Position numbers and translations under genes: made by a program
Notes under the pieces: generated by a model
What the model was told of the DNA's origin: nothing
The model's database searches: none
Seen by the model: the letters and a program-made list of their open reading frames with translations, nothing else
Part shown: piece by piece, positions 9,648-16,745 of the stretch
How positions within the stretch are numbered: the first letter of the stretch is position 1
Layout: every line of letters starts with the position of its first letter
Source of the DNA: an uncultured Thalassolituus sp.
Lineage (GTDB): Bacteria > Pseudomonadota > Gammaproteobacteria > Pseudomonadales > Oceanobacteraceae
Direction of reading: 5' to 3'
NCBI GenBank assembly: GCA_913061435.1
Contig: CAJXUK010000026.1
Location: forward strand, 1-42,793
Length of the DNA stretch: 42,793 nucleotides

Positions 9648-10457
9648 TTAAAGGCTAGCATCTTCGCCATAGCGCAATAAAAAAGGTTGGAGATAGGTTT
9701 TTACCTCACGGGTATGACTTTTATTGTCGTCAAATTTATACACCGTGTGAGTTTTCATGCTTTTCTGCATATCATCCGCAACGCTGTTTTGACTGTGGTT
9801 TAGCGATAAAATAGCGACTTTAGCCGCGTGTTTTAACGATTCTGCAATATACGTTATTTCAGCAACCAGCAACCCCGATATGCGTGCAGTTTTGACAAAC
9901 GTGTCAATCGCAGCCGCAGGAATTAATACAAACGCTCTGCCATCCATAGCCAAGAGATTAGACATAGACTCACACAACTGCCTATAAGATAACGTATCAG
10001 TATGACGGGCAATACTTCTTAATGCTTCTTTTTTATGAGTCCGGCTATGATCGACAAAAAAAGGAGGGTTACAAATAATAAGGTCATACGTTTGAGCTTT
10101 AGCTGCTTCTTTTATATCGGTTGAGCAACGCAATGCTGCTTGCTGGCGAGCAAAACTTTGAACATCTTGCTGTATAAGCTGCAATGCATGAGACCACTTA
10201 CTTGCGCTAAAATTTTTGGTTGCTTCAGTTGCCGCCTCTGGGGTTAATTCAATCGCTGTTAAGGCTATTTTTGTCTTTAATGCATCCGCTTTTTGCGCTT
10301 GCATCAATGCCAATAACCCAGTGCCAGTACCAATATCCAGAACGCGCTGCGCTCCGGTTAGCGGTATCATTGCACCAAACAATAAGCTGTCTGAACACAC
10401 CTTCATTCCTGACAAATTTTGCTCTATAGAAAACTGTTGTAAACGGAAGGTTGACAT
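9648..10457 (-). CDS. trmN6: tRNA1(Val) adenine-37 N6-methyltransferase TrmN6
   Basis: S-adenosylmethionine-dependent methylase modifying A37 of tRNA1(Val) (YfiC family). The N-terminus (FRLQQFSIEQNLSGMKVCSDS) has the family pattern. The SAM-binding motif I is VLDIGTGTGLLALMQAQ and the catalytic N6-adenine motif is NPPFF near residue 127. At 269 residues it is slightly longer than E. coli YfiC (245), with extra sequence in the C-terminal third. It lies between the ABC permease and a phosphatase, with a 37-base gap from the latter, so it may be a distal gene of the phosphatase transcript. Assignment rests on recalled family features. Confidence 0.88.
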   Translation of the reverse strand: MSTFRLQQFSIEQNLSGMKVCSDSLLFGAMIPLTGAQRVLDIGTGTGLLALMQAQKADALKTKIALTAIELTPEAATEATKNFSASKWSHALQLIQQDVQSFARQQAALRCSTDIKEAAKAQTYDLIICNPPFFVDHSRTHKKEALRSIARHTDTLSYRQLCESMSNLLAMDGRAFVLIPAAAIDTFVKTARISGLLVAEITYIAESLKHAAKVAILSLNHSQNSVADDMQKSMKTHTVYKFDDNKSHTREVKTYLQPFLLRYGEDASL

Positions 10458-10494
10458 AAGTTAGCACCCTATTTTAAAGCACTAGTTTACCGCG

Positions 10495-12027
10495 TTATTT
10501 CAGCGCAAACTTTAACGCATGAAACACCCAATGCTGTTCTAGTGTTCCACTTAACAGCTGCGACTGTGGCCCAATCGCATATAAGGCAACGTCTTCACCC
10601 CCATGAGTTTCGTAGTCCATTGGCACTAAAGCAATCTGTTGATAATCGATAGCATGAACATCTTCGTGATGACCATCTTCGTCAAGACCATCAGCTCTCA
10701 TGCTAATTGCACCTGGCCCATCTCGATACGATAACGATGTATAAGGTTTACCGTGATTATCCACACTCGTTTTATCTTTAGGTCTACCATAACGGTCATT
10801 AGCCACCACATTTCCCAAAATAGGATTACCCCGTGTGGTGTATCCACCCAATGTTAAGGTGTGACTATGATCTGCAGTAACTACTATTAAGGTTTCATTT
10901 AAATCGACTTGGGTTAACAACCAAGCAACGGTTTCATGTAATTCTTGAGTTTCACTTAATGCTTTAAAAGCAATACCTTCATGATGGGCATGATCAATTC
11001 TCCCTGACTCAATGACCAAGGCATAACCGTTTTTATTTGTTTGCAAACGCTTAAGTGCTGCTGCTGTCATCTGTTGAAGCCCTGGCTGTTCTGCAGGGCG
11101 CTCATGAGAATAAGCCATGTGAGAACTAGCAAACAAACCTAACCAAGGCACTTCATTAACGCCTTTGTCAGAATCACTGTGCTCAGAGACATGTTGCCCA
11201 GCCAATTCATTTAATTCGGTTAATGTTGCTACGTAATGCCCTTTGCGTTTCCAGTCGGCGATTAAATTGCGCTGATCCAAACGCTTACCACCTTGTTGCT
11301 TAGGTAAAAAATGCCGACGCCCTCCTCCAAGCAATATATCCAAAGATGACCGCGGCCCATCAACCCACTGGCTAGCAATATCTGGGCAACCATTATTTTT
11401 TGCAGGCTCAGATAGCGCATCGTCACTTTCCCAATTACGATCACTACTGTGAGCATAAGTGGTCGCTGGAGTGGCGTGCGTGACCCGCGCAGTGGTGACC
11501 ATAGCAGTGCTTTTTCCCTTAGCTTTAGCCAGGTCGATTAAGGTGGGTAATCTCTTTTGATTTTGGGCTGCTAAACAACTTCCACGATCGACCGTGTGAG
11601 GTAAGCTGATAATGCCTTCATTGGTTTTAACCCCTGTCATCAAAGCTGTCATTGTGCCTGCTGAATCTGGAGTTTGTAAATCAACATTATAGGTTTTTAC
11701 TAGCGCACTGTACGGAAACTGTTCAAAACTTAACGCATATTCTTCTCCTAACATGCCATGCTGCTGACCGCTAAAAATTCGTGCGGCGGTTAGCGTACTA
11801 ACCCCCATGCCATCACCTAATACAAAAATAATATTCTTTGCTTTTTGGGTATTTGCATAAGCCGAATCTAATTGGATTTTTCTATCAGCAACGCTCTGTG
11901 CCCCTTGCTGAAACCACTGTAAAGAAGTTTTACTATCTTTTACCGGTAGCTCTGGACTACAAGCGGTTAACGAGAGTATTAACCCAAGCCCCATTAGCAA
12001 CGAGCAAATACAATTCACAAGTTTCAT
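10495..12027 (-). CDS. Alkaline phosphatase, lipoprotein form
   Basis: PhoA-superfamily phosphomonoesterase releasing inorganic phosphate outside the cytoplasm. A type II signal peptide ends in LTAC (Cys23), so it should be lipid-anchored. Metal and catalytic features: VLGDGMGVSTLTAARI (Asp72), nucleophile Ser122 in PDSAGTMTALMTG, HATPATTYAHS, ESGRIDHAHHEG (about 339), TADHSH and THGGEDVALYA. The RIDHAHH form has His at the position of E. coli Lys328, as in animal phosphatases. 510 residues. Its ATG overlaps the stop of the upstream paralogue by four bases (ATGA), so both are read from one transcript. No clear Pho box was seen. Confidence 0.93.
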   Translation of the reverse strand: MKLVNCICSLLMGLGLILSLTACSPELPVKDSKTSLQWFQQGAQSVADRKIQLDSAYANTQKAKNIIFVLGDGMGVSTLTAARIFSGQQHGMLGEEYALSFEQFPYSALVKTYNVDLQTPDSAGTMTALMTGVKTNEGIISLPHTVDRGSCLAAQNQKRLPTLIDLAKAKGKSTAMVTTARVTHATPATTYAHSSDRNWESDDALSEPAKNNGCPDIASQWVDGPRSSLDILLGGGRRHFLPKQQGGKRLDQRNLIADWKRKGHYVATLTELNELAGQHVSEHSDSDKGVNEVPWLGLFASSHMAYSHERPAEQPGLQQMTAAALKRLQTNKNGYALVIESGRIDHAHHEGIAFKALSETQELHETVAWLLTQVDLNETLIVVTADHSHTLTLGGYTTRGNPILGNVVANDRYGRPKDKTSVDNHGKPYTSLSYRDGPGAISMRADGLDEDGHHEDVHAIDYQQIALVPMDYETHGGEDVALYAIGPQSQLLSGTLEQHWVFHALKFALK

Positions 12028-13502
12028 AATTCAGCCCCTTCTTTTACTCCCAATGCTTGCATCATGGTATGAAAAATTTCATGTTGCTCCATCAAGCCAG
12101 AAAACAAATGCGCTCCAGGCCCTTTTGCATGTAAAGCAACATCATCACTCCCGTGAGTGGCAGAATCCAAAGAAACGGCAACACCTTGGTGATAGCCTTC
12201 ATCCTGAGTATATGAATGATTATGCGCAGAAGATTGAGAACCAATCTGGCGGCCAAACGTATCGCCATTGGCATAGCCTAAAGTGGTATAAGGTAAACCA
12301 TCGTTAGCTAATACTTCTTCTCCTGCTTGATTTTTAGATATTGCTAAAATTGGATTTCCTCGTGCGGGGTAACCTGCCATCACAAAATTATGACTGTGGT
12401 CGGCGGTCACTATGATTAAGGTGTCATCGTCCGCTGTTAATTTGTCTAAACGTGCAACCGTATCGGCTAACATGGCGGTTTCGGTTAAAGCACGAGCAGC
12501 ATTTCCTTTATGATGCGCTTGATCAATGCGTGCGCCTTCGACCACCAGCAAAAAACGTTTATTTTGCTTTTGCAAATGCAATAGCGCTTGCTCTGCCATT
12601 AATGATAATGATGGCTGCTGAGTCTTTGAATCTCGCTTGCGATCAATTTCATAATCCATATGACTACTAGCAAAAACACCCAATATTGGTGCCGAGGATT
12701 GCTCTAGCTCGAGCAATTGTTTTTCGGTATGAACAAGCCGCCCTGTTGGCAGTTTTTGCTTAAATCGAGAGTAGTGTGAATCAAGCATCATTTCTCCACC
12801 CCCTAGCGCAACATCTAACCCCGCAGCAAACCCCTTATCGATTAATTGCTTGGCAATAGAATCACAACCATAAAAGTACGCACTAGGATAACGCATTAAA
12901 TCGCTCTCCCAATAACGCTCTGGGCTATGCGCATAAGTCGCCGCAGGGGTTGCATGAGTTAAACGCGCCGTGGTTACAATCCCCGTAGCAAAGTTGGCCT
13001 CTTGCGCCCACTGCAATAAACTTTTTTGCTGATGAAGCGTGCTTCCTTGGCAATCAGATCGATCTTGCTCGGGGCCTACATTAATTAATCCGGCACGGGT
13101 TTTAATGCCCGTCATCATGGCAGTCATGGTGCCTGCAGAATCCGGCGATTGTTGATTACTGTTATAGGTTTTGATCAACGCAGTATGAGGAAAATGTTCA
13201 AAATGTAAAAAGTGTTCTTCACCCAACTTCCCTTGCTGCTGACCTTGCCAAATTCGCGCAGCGGTTAGCGTGGTAATACTCATACCGTCGCCTACAACTA
13301 AAATAATATTTTTTGCAGCTAGATTGCCAGTCCTGTTTGACAGTGCTTGTAAATTGCTGAGCTTGTTCTGCAACCACTGCTCGCCTTGCTGATACCAAGT
13401 GTTTTCATTGAGATTACTTACAGAAGAATTAACAGTTTGATTAGCGCCCGCTGCACTTTGCGCCATTAGCGAATAAGACATTAAAAATAAGAAAAGGCGC
13501 AT
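12024..13502 (-). CDS. Alkaline phosphatase, secreted paralogue
   Basis: Second PhoA-superfamily phosphatase, first gene of a two-gene operon. The start is placed at ATG 13500-13502, preceded by TGGACG at good spacing; this begins a classical signal peptide (MRLFLFLMSYSLMAQSAAGA) without a lipobox. A TTG 12 bases upstream gives a longer frame but a worse N-terminus. Catalytic features match the neighbour: VVGDGMSITTLTAARI, nucleophile Ser122 in PDSAGTMTAMMTG, HATPAATYAHS, TADHSH, THGSDDVALHA. The equivalent of ESGRIDHAHHEG reads EGARIDQAHHKG, with Gln where E. coli has Lys328 and the neighbour has His. This suggests a different pH optimum or substrate preference. The N-terminal stretch is rich in Asn/Gln. 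Confidence 0.92.
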   Translation of the reverse strand: MRLFLFLMSYSLMAQSAAGANQTVNSSVSNLNENTWYQQGEQWLQNKLSNLQALSNRTGNLAAKNIILVVGDGMSITTLTAARIWQGQQQGKLGEEHFLHFEHFPHTALIKTYNSNQQSPDSAGTMTAMMTGIKTRAGLINVGPEQDRSDCQGSTLHQQKSLLQWAQEANFATGIVTTARLTHATPAATYAHSPERYWESDLMRYPSAYFYGCDSIAKQLIDKGFAAGLDVALGGGEMMLDSHYSRFKQKLPTGRLVHTEKQLLELEQSSAPILGVFASSHMDYEIDRKRDSKTQQPSLSLMAEQALLHLQKQNKRFLLVVEGARIDQAHHKGNAARALTETAMLADTVARLDKLTADDDTLIIVTADHSHNFVMAGYPARGNPILAISKNQAGEEVLANDGLPYTTLGYANGDTFGRQIGSQSSAHNHSYTQDEGYHQGVAVSLDSATHGSDDVALHAKGPGAHLFSGLMEQHEIFHTMMQALGVKEGAEL

Positions 13503-13616
13503 TATATCGTCCAATTACATTGCCTAAACCCACCGTGATAAATCTAAAATCTCGGACACGGGCAGTGATTAATAATGCGGATATTATGAGGGGGAATGAT
13601 TGAAAAATACAGAAAC

Positions 13617-13647
13617 AAAAAAAGGGCCATCAAAAGACTTGAGGCCC
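13617..13647 (-). terminator. Rho-independent terminator of the ccoM-like gene
   Basis: On the minus strand a stem GGGCC-TCAA / TTGA-(T)-GGCCC with a short loop is followed by seven T residues. It lies 27 bases past the stop of the 47-aa gene, ending its transcript before the phosphatase operon. Confidence 0.85.
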
Positions 13648-13674
13648 GAGCTAGGTACTCAACACAAAAAACAT

Positions 13675-13818
13675 CTACTGCTTTGTTGGCTTAGAATCAG
13701 GAGCGCCAGTGCCTTTTTTAGCAATGTCGTTTTTAATCATTGCGTAAAATAATCCAAAAAACGCACACGTTAATACAATGATTAATAAACCAGCAAAAAC
13801 CACTTCATCCATAAACAT
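13675..13818 (-). CDS. ccoM: Small membrane protein resembling cbb3 cytochrome oxidase subunit CcoM
   Basis: A 47-residue protein starting MFMDEVVFAGLLIIVLTC, with one membrane helix (about residues 7-27) followed by a polar tail rich in Lys. AGAGG lies eight bases before the ATG at 13816-13818. From memory the N-terminal pattern (MF-x-D-x-VV-x-AG...AF...F...I..D..KK) matches the CcoM small subunit found with Pseudomonas stutzeri cbb3 oxidase, thought to help assembly or stability. The gene is monocistronic with its own terminator. Two FNR/ANR boxes lie upstream, and the nearer is placed for class II activation, which fits a low-oxygen oxidase subunit. No ccoNOQP genes are in the window. The alternative is an unrelated single-helix protein. 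Confidence 0.65.
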   Translation of the reverse strand: MFMDEVVFAGLLIIVLTCAFFGLFYAMIKNDIAKKGTGAPDSKPTKQ

Positions 13819-13852
13819 AACTAATACCTCTATCTACTCTTGAGTTACTTAC

Positions 13853-13900
13853 TATTTCAGTAACTCGCTATTTACGTAATTCGCCATTTAAGCAACTCAC
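13853..13900 (-). repeat. 16-bp degenerate tandem repeat in the ccoM-like leader
   Basis: Three adjacent 16-base units (plus strand TATTTCAGTAACTCGC, TATTTACGTAATTCGC, CATTTAAGCAACTCAC), with a weaker fourth at 13837-13852. They sit in the predicted 5' untranslated leader of the 47-aa gene. Confidence 0.7.
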
Positions 13901-13971
13901 TTATATCGCTTTGCGAGTTAGTTTTGTGAATTAACTGTGAATTACTTTCTACTTAATAATTTGATGTAATT

Positions 13972-13977
13972 AGAATA
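13972..13977 (-). promoter_or_regulatory. Candidate -10 hexamer for the ccoM-like gene
   Basis: The minus strand reads TATTCT, 21 bases downstream of the FNR-like box at 13999-14012. That is the distance expected if the activator is centred near -41.5. The predicted transcript start is near 13964. Confidence 0.5.
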
Positions 13978-13998
13978 TCAAGGAGCGCTTAATCCAGC

Positions 13999-14012
13999 TT
14001 GATGTAGGTCAA
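13999..14012 (-). promoter_or_regulatory. FNR/ANR box, promoter-proximal
   Basis: Reads TTGATGTAGGTCAA on the plus strand, matching TTGAT-N4-ATCAA at 9 of 10 defined positions (GTCAA variants are accepted by ANR-type regulators). Its placement relative to TATTCT suggests class II activation of the 47-aa gene on the minus strand. Confidence 0.7.
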
Positions 14013-14049
14013 TTTTACATCCTTAGAACTTACTTACTTGCAGCAAAGA

Positions 14050-14063
14050 TTGATCAATATCAA
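14050..14063. promoter_or_regulatory. FNR/ANR box, perfect consensus
   Basis: Reads TTGATCAATATCAA, a perfect TTGAT-N4-ATCAA match. It lies 51 bases (centre to centre) from the other box, about five helical turns. It could serve the minus-strand gene as an upstream site or the plus-strand TPR gene 183 bases away. Confidence 0.75.
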
Positions 14064-14069
14064 TAACTC

Positions 14070-14113
14070 GATAAAGATGCGATAAAGGTGCAATAAAGAT
14101 GCGACAAACAATG
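14070..14113 (+). repeat. 11-bp phased tandem repeat
   Basis: Four 11-base units: GATAAAGATGC, GATAAAGGTGC, AATAAAGATGC and a diverged GACAAACAATG. The period is one helical turn. It lies between the perfect FNR box and the TPR/beta-barrel gene. Confidence 0.75.
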
Positions 14114-14245
14114 AAACAGATATCTTTTATTAAATATGTCGCAATTAAACAAAAGCAACATAAAAAGAGTGAACTATGCTTAAAAAAAGTGCTTACTTAA
14201 GACTCAAGAAAACGTTAGCGGTTTTGACTGTCAGAGGAAAAAGTA

Positions 14246-15694
14246 ATGAAGTTGGTTTTACCATTGATGGCTTTTTTAACAGCATCCGTTTTAACCTATA
14301 GTGCAACTTTAAGTGCTGAAGTAACCACTAAGTCATTAAATTCGCCGTCATCACCTTCAAGCACTACCCCTAGTACTCGTACTTTAATTAATGACTCCAT
14401 AACAAAGCTAACCGAACTTAACCAACAAGAAAAGTTTAAACAGGCTTATGAGCTAGCTCTTTCACTAAGGGCCGAGTGGGAGGGGGATGATAACTATGAT
14501 GTGCAATTTGCCATCGCAGCAGCAAGAACTTCCAATACCAATGAAGCTATTTTCACACTATTAAGATTGCTAAATAAACAGCCTAATAACTCCTTACTGC
14601 GCATTGAATTAGCCCGCTGCTACTACACTATTAACCAGCTACCTCTTGCAAAAGCAGCATTCATAACCACTTTACATCAACTAAATAATAGCTCGGCCAA
14701 AGCACAACAAAATGAGTCAGAAATCACAGCACAACAACAGATAATTCAGGTCTATTTAGAACGCATTGCTTATCAACAATCACGCAATCAGTCTGCTTGG
14801 GAAAATAAGCTAAAAGTGGGGTTGGGTTATGATTCCAATTTAAATTCAGCGGCTAATATAGACAGCATTGATGCAACATTCTTTTATAACGATGAACCGG
14901 CTTTAACCGGTAACTTAGAGCTAAATAGCAAACAACAGCCACTAGCAAGCGGCTACACTAAACTCCAAGCTAGCAGCTATTACCAGAAACCTATTAACAA
15001 ACGCAACCTAATCGATGCTTCGGCTGCTGTTACTCATAAAGACAACACTCAAGAAGACCTAACCCACCTAAGCATAAAAGCCGGTTACACCATAAAGCAC
15101 AACCAACAAACTATGCGCATAGGCGCTATTACTCGCCAATACGGGTTAGCGGGTGATCACTTACTTAATCAATTATTAAGCCAAATAACCTGGCAATGGG
15201 GGTTTTCTAAAAGCTGGCAATCACTCACTGCATTTGAAATTGGACAACAGAGCAACCCTAACAATAGCAGCCTTAATTTTAACACTTGGCAAGGTAAAAT
15301 TGCGATCCGTCACAGGCAAAAAGTTTTATCGCAAACGTTACAGATAACAAGTGGCCAAGATCGAGCAAACAAGGCTAAGTATGCCTTTCAGGGGCGGCAT
15401 TATTACTCTTTAAGCTACCAACTACAGAGCCCTATCGGCCAGAGACAAGATCTTTATATGGGAATTAATTATCGCCTAAGCACTTACGCCGATGCCTATG
15501 CCAATGATCACGTATTCTTTGCTAACAAAACCCGACAAGATAACGAACATCAATTTATAGCCGGTTATAACTACCGCATAAATTACCGCACATCGGTTAA
15601 CTTGAGCGCTAGCCATATTAACAACCACAGCAACCTAGCTTTGTTTGACTACCAACGCACTTTATTAGAAACCGCACTAACGGTTGCTTTTTAA
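14246..15694 (+). CDS. TPR protein with C-terminal outer-membrane beta-barrel (Slam-like architecture)
   Basis: A 482-residue exported protein with signal peptide MKLVLPLMAFLTASVLTYS. Residues ~50-185 are helical TPR-like repeats (KFKQAYELALSLRAEW, NEAIFTLLRLLNKQPNNSLLRIELARCYY). From ~195 (WENKLKVGLGYDSNLN) to the C-terminal Phe the sequence alternates aromatic and polar residues in amphipathic strands, as in an outer-membrane barrel. This two-part form resembles surface lipoprotein assembly modifiers (DUF560), but I cannot confirm membership. SD: AGAGGAAAAAGTA before the ATG. It is followed after 15 bases by a FecR-domain gene, so the pair is an operon. The low-complexity Ser/Thr/Pro stretch after the signal peptide looks like a linker. 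Confidence 0.8.
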   Translation: MKLVLPLMAFLTASVLTYSATLSAEVTTKSLNSPSSPSSTTPSTRTLINDSITKLTELNQQEKFKQAYELALSLRAEWEGDDNYDVQFAIAAARTSNTNEAIFTLLRLLNKQPNNSLLRIELARCYYTINQLPLAKAAFITTLHQLNNSSAKAQQNESEITAQQQIIQVYLERIAYQQSRNQSAWENKLKVGLGYDSNLNSAANIDSIDATFFYNDEPALTGNLELNSKQQPLASGYTKLQASSYYQKPINKRNLIDASAAVTHKDNTQEDLTHLSIKAGYTIKHNQQTMRIGAITRQYGLAGDHLLNQLLSQITWQWGFSKSWQSLTAFEIGQQSNPNNSSLNFNTWQGKIAIRHRQKVLSQTLQITSGQDRANKAKYAFQGRHYYSLSYQLQSPIGQRQDLYMGINYRLSTYADAYANDHVFFANKTRQDNEHQFIAGYNYRINYRTSVNLSASHINNHSNLALFDYQRTLLETALTVAF

Positions 15695-15709
15695 TCACGG
15701 AGATTAATT

Positions 15710-16696
15710 ATGTTTATACAAAGCGATCGCTATACACTGAAATTACTCCTGCAGTATTCAATTTTTCTAATTACCCTGATATCAACAAATACAATAGTTA
15801 ACCTTGCTTATGCTGCTGAATCTGCGGGTAGAATAATTATGGCAAGCGGAAGCGTTGAAGCCGTTAATAACAAAAACGGTTTAAGAACCCTTAAACGTGG
15901 CAATACTGTTTACCGCGACGACACAATTAAAACGGGTGAAAACAGTAGAGTACAAATTCGTTTTATTGATAACGCTTTAGTAGCACTCAATGAAAACTCG
16001 GAATTAACCATTAAAACGTATATTTTTAATGGAACCGACAGCCAAGACAATCAAGTACTAATGGAATTGGTAAAAGGTGGATTTAGAACCCTATCTGGTA
16101 AAATTGGCAAAAATAATCAACAGGCTTATCAAGTTACAGCACCTTCTGCCAGTATTGGTATTCGTGGCACGTCATATCAACTGCAAACCGTAAGTGAGCG
16201 TTTACTTGTTGCAGTTTGGCAAGGCGGTATTGTTTTACAAACTTTGCAAGGGCAATTTGACTTAGGCATAAATGCCGATTTTTATTTTGCAGAAATATCA
16301 TCCACAGGTATTTTTAAAGGCTTGCTCAATCCTCCTAACGAATTAACCTTAGTCGATCAACTTAACAACCCTAAACAGCCGATTGATCCCACATTATGGA
16401 CATTGTTCAAAACCAATACGCTCCCGATAACCGACATTTTAGGCCCATTTGAAAGAGATACAAATGCATTCGCTGCCCGTAATATTTTAGACAAAATTCT
16501 TTCTCAGGATAAGCAATTAAAAGCGACTGATATTTTCAATATGACGAACGATCGCAATTATGAGGTTTTAATGGATTTGTATGGTATTACCCCCGAAGAT
16601 ATTTCAAATTTTTATTACGATCAAACAGAGTATCCATCGGACACAGGCTTTCAAGATGACATCTATTATGATGGGGCTAATACTGCGCAGCCTTAA
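15710..16696 (+). CDS. FecR-domain periplasmic protein
   Basis: A 328-residue exported protein. A hydrophobic N-terminal segment (LLLQYSIFLITLISTNTIVN) is followed by AESAGRIIMASGSVEAV and a FecR domain at about 45-160 (RGNTVYRDDTIKTGENSRVQIRFIDNA, ...SIGIRGTSYQL). Such stand-alone FecR proteins often sit beside CHASE2 cyclases and beta-barrel/TPR proteins. They are not the TonB-linked anti-sigma type, because there is no N-terminal cytoplasmic anti-sigma domain. The C-terminal ~120 residues are unrecognised and acidic at the end. The gene follows the beta-barrel gene by 15 bases, with GGAG before the ATG. It converges with the CHASE2 cyclase gene, stops 49 bases apart. Confidence 0.85.
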   Translation: MFIQSDRYTLKLLLQYSIFLITLISTNTIVNLAYAAESAGRIIMASGSVEAVNNKNGLRTLKRGNTVYRDDTIKTGENSRVQIRFIDNALVALNENSELTIKTYIFNGTDSQDNQVLMELVKGGFRTLSGKIGKNNQQAYQVTAPSASIGIRGTSYQLQTVSERLLVAVWQGGIVLQTLQGQFDLGINADFYFAEISSTGIFKGLLNPPNELTLVDQLNNPKQPIDPTLWTLFKTNTLPITDILGPFERDTNAFAARNILDKILSQDKQLKATDIFNMTNDRNYEVLMDLYGITPEDISNFYYDQTEYPSDTGFQDDIYYDGANTAQP

Positions 16697-16745
16697 TTAA
16701 CATAACTTCCAACTAAAAGGTTACGAATCTAACAAGGCCATCTAT

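Larger units (their letters stand above)
13819..14245. other. 427-bp divergent intergenic region with FNR boxes and tandem repeats
   Basis: This region separates the ccoM-like gene (minus) from the TPR/beta-barrel gene (plus). It holds the 16-bp repeats (13853-13900), a candidate -10 (13972-13977, minus), two FNR/ANR boxes (13999-14012, 14050-14063) and an 11-bp array (14070-14113). No further open frame with a start and SD was convincing. Confidence 0.7.

Noticed and set aside
13503-13674. Pho box for the phosphatase operon
   Set aside because: No CTGTCAT-type direct repeats were found at a plausible spacing.
15710-16696. FecR protein as an iron-dicitrate anti-sigma factor
   Set aside because: It is exported, with no cytoplasmic anti-sigma domain, and no fecI or TonB receptor is adjacent.
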